Of a DNA stretch of 64,000 nucleotides, positions 10,586 through 20,221 are shown piece by piece. Made by a program: the position numbers and the translations under genes. The stretch's first letter is position 1; each line of letters begins with the position of its first letter. Source of the stretch: JAUIIK01 sp963745675 (GTDB taxonomy: Bacteria; Chloroflexota; Chloroflexia; Thermomicrobiales; CFX8); contig CAVUYM010000008.1 in NCBI GenBank assembly GCA_963745675.1, forward strand, positions 124,001-188,000, written 5' to 3'. The notes beneath the pieces were generated by a model. It made no database searches, was not told the origin of the DNA, and worked only from the letters and a program-made list of their open reading frames with translations.

Positions 10586-12206
10586 TCAAGAATTTCCGCT
10601 CGAACCGCCGTAGATACGAGCAGTATGGCCAGCCCACTCGCGGTCGCGAAGGACGAATTTCTGTATCTTGCCAGTCGCCGTCTTCGGCAACTCAGCGACG
10701 AACTCGACGACGTCGGGCGCTTTGAAGTGAGCGAGGTGTGCACGCACGTGGGAGACGATTTCATCCTGGTTCGTCATCTGGCCATCCTTGCAAATGACAA
10801 AGGCTTTCGGACGTTCGCCCCAGTGCTCGTGCGGGATGGAAACGACGGCGCACTCCAGAACCGCCGGGTGGCTGGCGATAGCCTGCTCTACCTCTATAGT
10901 GGAGATATTCTCGCCGCCGGAGATAATGACGTCTTTCTTGCGGTCGCGCAGCTCGATGTAGCCATCGGGATGCCAGACGCCGATGTCGCCGCTGTGGAAC
11001 CAGCCGCCGCGGAATGCTTCTGCCGTCGCTTCCGGGTCGTTGTAGTAGCCGGCCATGACGTTATTGCCGCGCATGACGACCTCACCCAGCGTTTCTCCGT
11101 CCATCGGAACTTCGTTCATCTCTTCATCGACGATTGCGATCGGGTCCGCAATCGTGAAGGGGATGCCCTGACGAGCCAGCAGCCGGGTGCGCTCCGAGCC
11201 GTCCAGATCGTTCCATTCATGCTGCCATTCGCTGACGGTGTGGGGGCCGTAGGTCTCGGTCAGTCCATACATGTGCACGACCGACATGTTTAGGGCTTCG
11301 AGCTGGCTGATCAATGTCGGGCTGGGAGGAGCGCCAGCTGTCGTGACGACGAGACCGTTATCGATCGGCATGGCATCGAGATAGTTGACGATCATGATCA
11401 GCACTGTCGGAGCAGCGTTCAGATGGGTGACGCCGTGGCGCTTGATTTGCCGCCAGATGTCGCCTGCGTCGACGGCCCGCAAGCAGATGTGGGTGCCGCC
11501 GATGCCGGTTACGCCCCAGGTCGTGCACCAGCCATTGGCATGGAACATCGGCAGCGTCCAGAGATAGACAGTGTCGACGCGTATGGCGCGAGTGGATTAT
11601 CTCGCCCAGCGAGTTCAGGTAGGCGCCCCGATGCGAGTACATGACGCCTTTGGGTCGCCCGGTCGTGCCGGAGGTGTAGTTGATCGAGATCGTGCGGTCT
11701 TCGTCATCGACCGTCCACGGTAGCGGTTCGTCCGAGCCACGCTCCAGGAATTCGGCGAAGGTCGTTGCGGCGAAGGCCGGTTCGATGCCTGCGTCATTAA
11801 CGAAGATGATCTCCTCGACCGTCTCGAGGTTGTCGCGAATCGGCGCGATAGACGGCATCAGCGCGGTGTCGACGACGAGCAGCTTCGCGCCCGAATGGTT
11901 GAGGATGTACTCGATCTCGCCGGATGAGAGGCGAAAGTTGATCGCAACCAGCACGGCGTGAGCAAGTGGGACGCCGAAGTGACCGATGAGCATCTCCGGA
12001 ATGTTGGGAAGCAGGTAGGCAACGCGGTCCCCGGGTTCGATCCCGGAAGCCTGAAGGGCGCGCGCCAGCCGTGTCGTAGCGGCTGCCATTTCCTTATACG
12101 TGTATTGCTGGTCATCGTGGACGATGGCAACCCGGTTCGGCAACGCGTATGCCGACCGCTCCAGCAATAGCAGCGGGGTAAGAAGAGTCTGATCGACACG
12201 GCTCAT
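10586..12206 (-). CDS. Acyl-CoA synthetase (AMP-forming), copy 2, frameshifted mid-gene
   Basis: Tandem paralogue of the next gene downstream, mostly identical at protein level. The ATG at 12206 (MSRVDQTLLTPLLLLERSAY) follows an AGGAGG. Two overlapping frames make one gene: the first carries YTSGTTGRPKGVMYSHRG and breaks after 'EIIHSRHT' near 11575, where one extra base sits; the second resumes at 'VDTVYLWTLPMFHANGWCTT'. It then runs through YGLTETYGPHTVSEWQ and ends with the complete A10 motif PKTATGKIQKFVLRDREW. Repaired length is about 539 residues. The two copies are 41 nt apart and probably co-transcribed, with the LuxR gene downstream. Chain-length preference cannot be read from the sequence. 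Confidence 0.88.
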
Positions 12207-12315
12207 CGCATGCCTCCTAGCGGATGATTTTTTCGTAGCTCGGTGGGCAGTAGCCCTCAATTTTCAGCGCTTGGTGCGTCATTTAACGTAGCATAGCCCC
12301 TGTCGCTATCGGCAT

Positions 12316-13213
12316 GTGCGTTCTGTGCCGGAATCTCTCGCCCGTTTCTCAGAAAATTCTCAGCCCGCCGGTTTACCCTACGTGGCGGGCAGCGGGTCCG
12401 TGTTTCGGTATAGAGGTAGATATGTCACAGAGTTGGGCCACCAGCTTATCTTGCGAAATCGGCGGTTGAGTACTCCGCTGAACTGGGCTGGTCTGCTGCT
12501 TGTGATTGCTGCAATTGCCTGCGTACTCGCGGGCTGTGGTCGTTCATCCGGGCAGGTGTCCGACTCGATCCCCGTTGTTTCAACTGCGGTGGTTGCGGAG
12601 TCAGGGGCGCTCCCTATTCCCACAATCACTGCATTGCCAACTGCAACGGCGACCTACCCGCCGGACGCGCTGCAGGGCATCATCGTCGCTATCGATGCCG
12701 GACACGGAGGAAGCGACGAGGGTACCGCTGGCTATTGCGTGGACGTCGAAGTTCTCGAGGCCGATGTCAACTTCGAACGCGAGAGATCTTGCAGGAATTC
12801 TGGAATCTATCGGGGCTACCGTTTTCCTCGTGCCTCAGCCCGCTGAGCGAGAAGCGCGTGTACTAGCTGCGGAGAGCGCCGGGGCAGATATCCTGCTGTC
12901 GATTCACCACAATGGCTTTGAGGATGCCTCCCTGAACTACACGACGACCTTCGTCAGCGACGAATCCGACCTCCTGCTCGCTTCGTTCGTCCACCCGCAA
13001 CTGGCGGCGGCGCTGGCGCTGGAAGATTCCGGTATCCAGTTCGAGGAATTTGGGGTTACCCACTACGCGAACATCCCGGCGATTCTGACCGAGGCATCCT
13101 TCATTTCGAACAGCATCGAGGCATGCAACTTCCTCGGGAATCAGTCTCGCGTCCGCGCCGAAGCGCTCGCGCTCTTCCACGGTGTCGTGGCCTATTTCAG
13201 AGCAATGCGCTAA
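12316..13213 (+). CDS. N-acetylmuramoyl-L-alanine amidase, lipoprotein, frameshifted
   Basis: Amidase_3-type zinc amidase that would cleave the lactyl-peptide bond of peptidoglycan. The first frame has a hydrophobic segment and lipobox VLAGC, a Thr/Pro linker, then IVAIDAGHGGSDEGT (first zinc His) and 'EVLEADVN'. It breaks near 12775; the next frame continues ARDLAGILESIGATVFLVPQ, ILLSIHHNGFED and a catalytic-Glu segment AILTEASFISNS, ending at 13213. The two frames need one base added near 'ttcgaacgcgag'. The start is uncertain: 12316 is the most upstream option, but the signal peptide begins near 12480. The fold is complete once the frame is restored. Confidence 0.8.
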
Positions 13214-13329
13214 TTCTGATTCTGCCTTCGCCTGTACCTCTATCCCATTAGCATTGAAGACGAAAGACGCCTACAATCAATTGCGGACTTCACGTGCAGA
13301 ATGCGAACACGCTTTCAGGGGAGTGATCA

Positions 13330-16300
13330 ATGCTGCGAAGTACTCGTTTTGTCGTCGTGATATTGGTTGCGGCTCTTCTCGCGACCGGTTTGCTGGCTAC
13401 TAGCTCCGGCCGACTACAAGACACACAAGCCCAACCAGCGGCGATCGAGCTCAATGCGTTGTGCGTCAACTTCTACACCAGTGCCGTCTTCGTCCCCAAT
13501 CCCATCACCGGCACCACCTGTCCCACCAACAGCTTCGCACTGCTCATCCCTGATAGCTTCCCCTTCAATCTGGCGGTCAATCCCTACACCGGCGCCGTCA
13601 TCTACGCACCGGTCACGCCGCCTGGCTTCTTGCCGATCATCTTGCCCGACGCTGGAATCGTGCCCTTCTGCATGAGCCTCTACACCCACCAACTGCGCTA
13701 CAGTTCGAGCAACACCTGCGTCGGCGCATCCATCCAGATCCTCGTCGTCGGCCAGGTCGCCCCCGATGCCGTCGATGATGGTCCATACACAACACTCGTC
13801 AACGTCACCATCAACGAGCCTGCGCCCGGTCTACTTGCGAACGACAATCTCGGCCTACCCGACGCGACACTGCTCAGTTTTGGTGGCGGCTCACTGCCTG
13901 GCAATGTATCGAGCAATGGGGCTGAGTCGAACGTTGCCTTCGCCGGCGGGCTGTTGTCGGTCCATGCTGATGGTAGTTTCGAGCTGGTCAACCCAACAAT
14001 CTCCGGTGACTACAGCTTCCTGTACCGCCTGGATAACCCGGCTGGCTTCGATGACGCTACCGTCACGATTCAAGTGCAGCAACTCCCTACCGCTATCGAC
14101 GACAGCTTCAGCACGCCGGTTAACCAGACCTTGACTGTTCCCGCTAGTCGGTCTTCTCGCCAACGACCTCGCGGGCTTTCCGTCCCCGGCCACCATCACA
14201 TCCTTCGGAGGCGGCGATCTGGGTGGCACGGTCACAACATTTGCGCCGGGAGACATGCCAACGCTGGCCGGCGGCACCCTGAACGTCAACAGTGATGGAT
14301 CCTTCAGCCTCACTACTCCAAATCAGCAAGGCTCTTTCAGCTTTGTCTACCGCCTGACCAACGGTGTGGGCTTCGACGACGCTACCGTTACGATCGTGAT
14401 CGACGTCGCTCCAACAGTCGTCAGCACCGTCCCTGTCGATGCTGCCACGAACGTGGCTGCCGACAGCGACGTGAGCATCACGTTCAGTGAGCCGGTGACG
14501 GTGACCGGTACATGGTTCGACATTACATGCGCGACGAGTAGTACTCACACCGCCGCTGTGAGTGATGCTGACCCGACCTTCACCCTCAACCCGGACACGG
14601 ACTTCACCGCTGGCGAACTCTGTACCGTCACCCTGACCGCTGACAAGATCAGTGACGATGATGCCGCTGATCCACCGGACACGCTGGATGGCAACGGGAA
14701 TGGCACGAGCGAGGGCTCGACGACCGATGACTTCACATTCAGCTTCACGATAGCTGACCCGCCGGTGGCCAATGCCGACAGTTACGACTCGACCGGCAAC
14801 GTCGGCCTCGTTGTGGGTGCGGCTGACGGGGTCATCCTTGGGGTTGGCGCCGACCAGGGCGGTGGTATCACCGTCGATCAGGTCCAGGGCTCGGGCGCGA
14901 ACATCGGGGTGGCGACGGCGACGGCGATGAGCGGCAGTGTGACGCTCGCGGCTGATGGCAGCTTCACCTACGATCCACCGCCCGGCTATGTCGGCGACGA
15001 CACCTTCACCTACCGGCTCAACGGTTTAGGCGGGACCTCGAACACGGCCACGGTGACGATCTCGATCAGCGACATGATCTGGTTCATCGACAACAGCACG
15101 GTTGCTCCAGGGAACAGCGGGACGCTGACGAATCCCTTCACGAGTATTGCTTCATTCAACGCCGTCCAGGGAGTGGCCAGACCGAATGCGGTTGATGGCG
15201 ACACGATCTTCATCGCAGAGGGCAACGCCAGCTACACGACCGGCATCGACTTGCGGGATGACCAACTCCTGATTGGCGAGGCGGCTGGCGCAAGTATCGA
15301 AACGATCAGCGGCATCACCTTGCCAAGCTTCAGCCGGACATTGCCGACGACTGGCGGCAACGCGCCCACGCTTACTGATGCTGTCGGCAACGCGATCGAC
15401 GTGGCGACGAACAACACGCTGCGTGGCCTCGACATCGGCGCAACCCTCGGTACAGGCATCAACGGGACCGAAGTCGGGACGCTCTTTGTCCGTGAGGTGA
15501 ACATTAGCGGTAGCGGTGGTGGCGTCGATCTACGTTCGACGAGTGGCGCGGCGATAGATGTAGGGCTGGGGACGGTGGAGGCGAGCAGTAGCACGGACGA
15601 AGGCATCCGCCTGAACAATGTCAGTGGCTCTTTTACGACAACCGGCGGGACGATCAGTACGACCACGCTGCCGGCGATTGTCGTCATTGGCGCGGCCAAC
15701 CCGAACGAGGTCAGTCTCGGCGTGACCCTGACGAGTGTCTCGGCCAATGGCGGCGTGAATGGCATCGTGCTCACCAACACGGCCGGCTCATTCACTGTCA
15801 ACGGCACCGGTACAGCTGGGTCCGGCGGCACGATTCAGAATATGACCGGCGCGGATGGCACGAACAATGGCATTGGTATCCTGCTCAACAACGCCCGGAG
15901 CATTTCGCTGACCAACGTGCAACTGAACGACCACGACAACTTCGCGATCCGCGGCACGTTGGTCGTCGGCTTCACCTTGAGCGACAGCGTTGTCGATGGC
16001 GTCAACGGCACGAGCGCGGGAGATGACGAGGGTAGTATCAGCTTCGACAACTTGACCGGCACTGTCCTCTTCGAGGGCAGCACGATCAAGGGTGGCCTGG
16101 AAGACAACATCGCCATTATCAATACGTCCGGTACGTTGAACATGACGGTCCAGGACAGTGGCGCGAATCCGATGATCATCGGTCTCAACAGCAACCTGCT
16201 CGGCAACGACGGCATTCTGGTTGAGACGCAGTCGAACGCGATCCTCGATCTTGACGTTATCGGTGTTGAATTCCTGGGTGCCCGCGGTGATATGGTCGAG

Positions 16301-17074
16301 ACGAATGCGCTTGGTACGTCAAATCAAGATGTGACGATTCAGGACAACACGTTTAGTAACGGCCACGGTAATTCGCTTGGAGGCGGTATCACCCTCACAG
16401 GTGGCTCCGCTGCCAGCAACATCACCGTCGTCTACAGTGTCTCGGATAATACGTTCACCGGCGCAGCAGGCAGTGCGATAACCGCCAACTACATCAACGG
16501 CGCCGGAACGGTTACCGGCACGATCTCAATAACACTATCGGGACGAATGGCGTTGCCAGTTCAGGATCGACGACGGGCTCGGGAATCTCGGTGGGAGCCG
16601 CCGGAACCCTTACGCATACGGTGTTGGTGGATACGAACTCGATATTTGGTATTGATGGGTTTGGTGGAATCGATCTTTTAGCGAATGGCACGTCAGCCCT
16701 GAACGCGACGCTTACTCAATAACGCTGTCCAGCAACTGGGCGGTTTTGCCTATGCTGGGCTCACTGCTATCGTTGGTGGTTCTGGCGGGGATACATCGAC
16801 GATGTGTCTCAATATGAACGACAACACATTCGACGCAAGTGGCGCTTCCACTGGAGACAATGCCGTTTATCTCGATCAGATCAGCGCTACCGCCCACTAT
16901 AATCTTCCTGGTTACAGTGGGGCAAGCCGATGAGCCGGGCCGAGTGCGGATATTGACACGTACCTGGTTGGACTTGGGAACACGATGACGAACGGCGGAA
17001 TCCCAACGTTCCCGGGCGGCGTCGATGCTGGATCCGTAGTCGGTGTGACCGGCGCAGGAGCGACCTGCCCGTAG
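13330..17074 (+). CDS. Large exported cadherin-like / beta-helix surface protein, multiply frameshifted
   Basis: Repaired length about 1245 residues. ATG at 13330 follows a GGGGAGTGATCA stretch and opens a signal peptide (LRSTRFVVVILVAALLATGL). The N-terminal part has Cys-bounded motifs (CVNFYTSAVF..., CMSLYTHQLRYSSSNTC). Two or three cadherin-like Ig repeats follow, each ending 'DG(S)F...P...G..SF.YR.....DDATVTI', then an SbsA-type Ig-like domain (PTVVSTVPVDAATNVAADSD), another Ig repeat with YDPPPGYVGDDTFTYRLNG, and a right-handed parallel beta-helix region (15100-16900) rich in Asn/Thr/Gly. Frame breaks occur near 14145, 16530 and 16715, and an in-frame TGA near 16930; homology runs through all of them to TAG at 17074. 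No sortase or choice-of-anchor tail is seen. Confidence 0.75.
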
Positions 17075-17097
17075 CGGATTCGAGTCACCGACATAAG

Positions 17098-17135
17098 AGA
17101 GAGCGCCCCGGGGCAAATTGTCCGGGGCGCTCTCT
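17098..17135. terminator. Hairpin between convergent genes
   Basis: A perfect 14-bp stem, AGAGAGCGCCCCGG at 17098-17111 with its reverse complement at 17122-17135, around a 10-nt loop. It sits 24 nt after the stop of the plus-strand surface protein and 23 nt before the stop of the minus-strand Tail Collar gene, so it can serve both transcripts. There is no long U-run. Confidence 0.8.
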
Positions 17136-17157
17136 ACTTCGCATGACTGGTGCTAAC

Positions 17158-17679
17158 CTAGATTGACGAAGGGAACACTCCTTGCAGGGCGATAATGAAG
17201 TTCAACGTCAGGTAAGGCTGCAAGTTGTTGTGAGGCTGATTGCCGCCAGCGGCATCCGGCAATGCGTCCGGCGTTAGCGTTATGTCAGGTGAGGGTGCGT
17301 AGGCATTCCCTCCGACCGAGCGTGCCAACGCGGTTGTTGTGGACGGCGCAGCCGTCGATGCGGGGGATGCATTTGCCTGCATCGTATGGTTGTGGTTCGG
17401 CATCTGGTTCATATTTAGGGTCACTGTTGAAGAGCCGCCGCTCTCTCCAAGCTGGCGTGGGGTCAATCCGGGACCGCTGCCCTGGTGCATCGGCGCCCGT
17501 CCTTGAAGGTTCGGCAAATGAAAGTTTGATTCACCATCGCCACCATAGTTGGTCAGAAGCAGCGAGAAGAGCGCCGTGTTTTGTGAGATTGGCAGCGATT
17601 GGCCGTTGCAAAAAGCCCAACCGCGTATCGCGAAGTTCCCGGCGAAGATGCGGATCTCGGCAACAAATGGTTCGGACAT
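17158..17679 (-). CDS. Tail Collar domain (MdpB-like) protein, third of three
   Basis: About 173 residues. The N-terminal Tail Collar domain begins MSEPFVAEIRIFAGNFAIRG and continues with WAFCNGQSLPISQNTALFSL, YGGDGESNFHLPNLQGRAP and HQGSGPGLTPRQLGE. The middle reads 'VTLNMNQMPNHNHTM' and the C-terminus 'QPHNNLQPYLTLNFIIALQG'. This is the layout of microcystin-dependent-protein (MdpB)/phage tail fibre collar proteins. The ATG at 17679 is preferred over the GTG directly before it. No signal peptide is visible although the family is usually discussed as structural or surface-exposed. It is the last gene of the tandem set; function outside phages is not established. Confidence 0.9.
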   Translation of the reverse strand: MSEPFVAEIRIFAGNFAIRGWAFCNGQSLPISQNTALFSLLLTNYGGDGESNFHLPNLQGRAPMHQGSGPGLTPRQLGESGGSSTVTLNMNQMPNHNHTMQANASPASTAAPSTTTALARSVGGNAYAPSPDITLTPDALPDAAGGNQPHNNLQPYLTLNFIIALQGVFPSSI

Positions 17680-17693
17680 CACTCACCCCTTCC

Positions 17694-18215
17694 TTACCCC
17701 TGTGACGGGTAGATGCCGTACAACGAGATAATGAAACTGATGCACTGGAATGGCATCAAATTTGTGTGCTGCTGGCCGCCGCCGACGCTGGTGACCGCAT
17801 TCGAACTCATGTTGACGACTGGTGACACCGGCCTGAACAAGCGCACATTTGGTGATGCGGCGACAACGTTGGTCGCCGGGGCTGATTGTGAGCCAGCGGC
17901 CGTCGAGGCCTGGAAGTTGCCGTGGCTGTGGGAAGGCAGGTTGGCTGTGGTCAGGGTGACGTTCTCCTGTCCGCCCTGCTGCCCAAGCTGTCTGAGGGTG
18001 AGACCTGATCCGGAGCCGACATGGATTGGGATACGGCCGCGCAGATCTGGCAGGTTGAAGGTCGTTTCGCCGTCGCCACCGTACGTGGTACCAATAAGTT
18101 GGAAAAGTGTGTCATTCTCAGAGATGGGTAAAGGCTGTCCGTCGCAAAACGCCCAGCCGATGGGGGCAAAGTTCCCGGCGAACATGCGGATTTCACCGAC
18201 ATATGGCTCTGACAT
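17694..18215 (-). CDS. Tail Collar domain (MdpB-like) protein, second of three
   Basis: About 173 residues, starting MSEPYVGEIRMFAGNFAPIG and continuing WAFCDGQPLPISENDTLFQL, YGGDGETTFNLPDLRGRIP and HVGSGSGLTLRQLGQQGG. The C-terminus 'HTNLMPFQCISFIISLYGIYPSQG' matches the same family. The frame is open upstream to 18260, but that part overlaps the preceding gene, and the family start MSEP is at 18215. It lies 16 nt after the first Tail Collar gene and 14 nt before the third, so all three are one transcription unit. Middle residues (about 105-140) differ strongly among the three, which is where these proteins usually vary. Confidence 0.9.
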   Translation of the reverse strand: MSEPYVGEIRMFAGNFAPIGWAFCDGQPLPISENDTLFQLIGTTYGGDGETTFNLPDLRGRIPIHVGSGSGLTLRQLGQQGGQENVTLTTANLPSHSHGNFQASTAAGSQSAPATNVVAASPNVRLFRPVSPVVNMSSNAVTSVGGGQQHTNLMPFQCISFIISLYGIYPSQG

Positions 18216-18231
18216 GCTCAGACTCCTAATC

Positions 18232-18723
18232 TCATGACGGGAAGATGCCCTGGAGGGCAATGCAGAAGTTCACCGCGAGCCAGGGCTGCATGTTGGTGTG
18301 GGCCTGTGTGCTACCCGCATTCGATACCGTACCGGTCACGAGCGAGGTCATATCCCGGACCGGGCCATAGACATTGTTCGCTGAGGCGAGCACGTTCCCC
18401 GTCGGAATTGGCGAGCTTCCGTTCCCGGACGCGGCTTGCACGGTGTGCTGGTGACCTGGCATTTCGGTGAGGGTCAACGTGTGGTTCTCCCCGCCGCCAC
18501 TCTGTCCCAATCTGAAATCAGATCCCTCATGAACCGGCGCACGGCCGCGCAAGTCCGGCAGCGCGAAGTTGACTCGCCCGTCGCCGCCATAGGTTGTGCC
18601 GAGCAGCGAGAAGAGCGCCTGATTCTGACTGATCGGAAGCAGCTGGCCGTTGCAGAAGGCATAACCCTTCGGCGGGAAGTTGAACCCGACGATCTTAATC
18701 TCTGCCAGGAATGGCTCCGACAT
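18232..18723 (-). CDS. Tail Collar domain (MdpB-like) protein, first of three
   Basis: 163 residues starting MSEPFLAEIKIVGFNFPPKG, then YAFCNGQLLPISQNQALFSL, YGGDGRVNFALPDLRGRAP and HEGSDFRLGQSGGGENHTL. A His-rich 'MPGHQHTV' follows and the C-terminus is 'HTNMQPWLAVNFCIALQGIFPS'. It is slightly shorter than its two neighbours in the variable loop. AGAAAGGAGACACGAGACT precedes the ATG. It starts 21 nt downstream of the Tat-exported DUF6916 gene, so the order is DUF6916-collar-collar-collar. Proteins of this family form trimers in phage tail fibres; that this applies here is inference. Confidence 0.9.
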   Translation of the reverse strand: MSEPFLAEIKIVGFNFPPKGYAFCNGQLLPISQNQALFSLLGTTYGGDGRVNFALPDLRGRAPVHEGSDFRLGQSGGGENHTLTLTEMPGHQHTVQAASGNGSSPIPTGNVLASANNVYGPVRDMTSLVTGTVSNAGSTQAHTNMQPWLAVNFCIALQGIFPS

Positions 18724-18744
18724 AGTCTCGTGTCTCCTTTCTCT

Positions 18745-19296
18745 CTAGTTGAAGACGGCCTCGTAGTGTGCCGTCGAACCGTTCTCCAGCCCGACGCGGT
18801 GGAGGAACAGTGCCTGCCTGCCGATCTCCTTGTGCTCGATCGTCACCATGCCATTTTCGAATAAGGTTCCGCCGTCAAGGTCGAAAAGCAATGAGAAACC
18901 TTCCGGGCGGACCCCGCGCGGACGAGCCGCGCCGCTAGCTTCCAGCGCCGTGACGTCACTCAGGATCAGCGTCGCTCGCTCACCGCCGGCAACTACCTGA
19001 AACGCTTCACCAATGAGCGCGCTGAAATGATCGAGCGCCAGCGCCGAAAAAGCGACCGTCGCCGTCGTCGCGCCGCTAGCGGACGCCGATTGGGCGCTTC
19101 TGCCGGACCGGTTTGATGACTGGCCCGGCCTGCTGAGCGGTCCCATCGCCAGCATCGCAGCCGTTCCGGCCATGCTGCCAACGAGCAGCTCCCGGCGCGA
19201 TACGTTGCTCGCTAGCCCGGCGCTCAGCCGCCTGAGCTCCGGGCCGAGTGATACTGGTCCGAATCCTCCCGGATGTGCGCGTGTGATAGCAGCCAT
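18745..19296 (-). CDS. Tat-exported DUF6916 protein
   Basis: 183 residues. A long N-region precedes a twin-arginine signal: VSRRELLVGSMAGTAAMLAM near residues 32-51. After a Ser/Ala-rich linker, the DUF6916 core runs from about residue 80 (ALALDHFSALIGEAFQV) to the family's end signature 'YEAVFN', with 'FSLLFDLDG' in the middle. The small DUF6916 protein at 21690 shares 'YSLIFEG...YEAIFN' but lacks the signal. DUF6916 genes are often found beside Tail Collar genes; their role is unknown. It is the first gene of the four-gene minus-strand cluster, with GAGAGAGGTGTCGG before the ATG. Confidence 0.82.
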   Translation of the reverse strand: MAAITRAHPGGFGPVSLGPELRRLSAGLASNVSRRELLVGSMAGTAAMLAMGPLSRPGQSSNRSGRSAQSASASGATTATVAFSALALDHFSALIGEAFQVVAGGERATLILSDVTALEASGAARPRGVRPEGFSLLFDLDGGTLFENGMVTIEHKEIGRQALFLHRVGLENGSTAHYEAVFN

Positions 19297-19522
19297 CCGA
19301 CACCTCTCTCTGTTCTGGTCGCTTACTCATAAGTAGTCAAGTACCAAAATGCAACGCGCCCACTCATACACGAACGGTCGACGCGGAATACCCTACTTTA
19401 CGTCACTCCATGAGTCAGCGCTACAGCAAGTCGTCACGTTCGCCTCAAGTGCCCGTCAGCCCTGCTGGTTGATGCCTGCTAGAGTGAATACTGCAGGCGA
19501 AGGCAGCAGGGAGGTTGTGTGG

Positions 19523-19993
19523 GTGAAGGTGACACTACGGCCAATCGAGGCCAGCGATCTCGATTTTCTCCTTCATGTCTATGCTTCGACCCGGGAAGAC
19601 GAAATGGCGCTGACTGGCTGGCCGTCGAACCAGATCGCAGAATTTCTTCAGATGCAGTTCACCGCCCAGCACCGCTACTATCTCGAACAACTGCCGCCAT
19701 CCGAGTTCAATATCATTGAAGCTGATGGCGAATCCATCGGCCGGATCTACGTCGGCGACTGGGACGATGACGTCCGCTTGATCGACATCGCTCTGCTCCC
19801 TGAACACCGCAACCAGGGCATCGGCACCCACCTGATCCGCGACGTCATGGCGCGCGCCGCAAGGCTTAGCAAGCCTGTCCGTCTCCATGTTGAGCAAAAC
19901 AACCCCGCCCGCCGCCTCTACGAGCGTCTCGACTTCGAGATCCTGGAGGAACGCGGGGTGAATGTGTTCATGGAATGGCATAGCCCGAAGTAA
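19523..19993 (+). CDS. GNAT-family N-acetyltransferase
   Basis: About 156 residues with the GNAT fold: VTLRPIEASDLDFLLHVYAS at the N-terminus, acetyl-CoA pyrophosphate loop IALLPEHRNQGIGTHLI (Q-x-x-G-x-G), and the C-terminal 'LHVEQNNPARRLYERLDFEIL' strand-helix. The GTG at 19523 is chosen because AGGGAGG lies 8 nt upstream; the frame is open further upstream to 19349 but that part has no family similarity. It diverges from the DUF6916 gene and stands alone. The acceptor substrate is unknown. Confidence 0.85.
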   Translation: MKVTLRPIEASDLDFLLHVYASTREDEMALTGWPSNQIAEFLQMQFTAQHRYYLEQLPPSEFNIIEADGESIGRIYVGDWDDDVRLIDIALLPEHRNQGIGTHLIRDVMARAARLSKPVRLHVEQNNPARRLYERLDFEILEERGVNVFMEWHSPK

Positions 19994-20221
19994 TCCTCGG
20001 CGCTACGCTGCTCCGACCAACATGAAACCGCTTTGACTGATTCCCCTTCTCTGTAGCTGCGACGCGATGCGCCGCCCGCGTATCTCTACGCACGTGGGGT
20101 CCGAGCATCTTGGGAGGTAAACAGGCGCGATCGCAGGTATGAGACACAGTCAGCAACTCCCAGCCCATCCATCTGCAATAGACGACTGGGAGTGCATGGA
20201 TCGGTTGCTGAGCGTTGCCCG

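Noticed and set aside
17158..18723. Tail Collar genes as part of a prophage or contractile injection system
   Set aside because: No capsid, portal, terminase, sheath, tube, baseplate, integrase or AAA motor gene is visible within the window around them.
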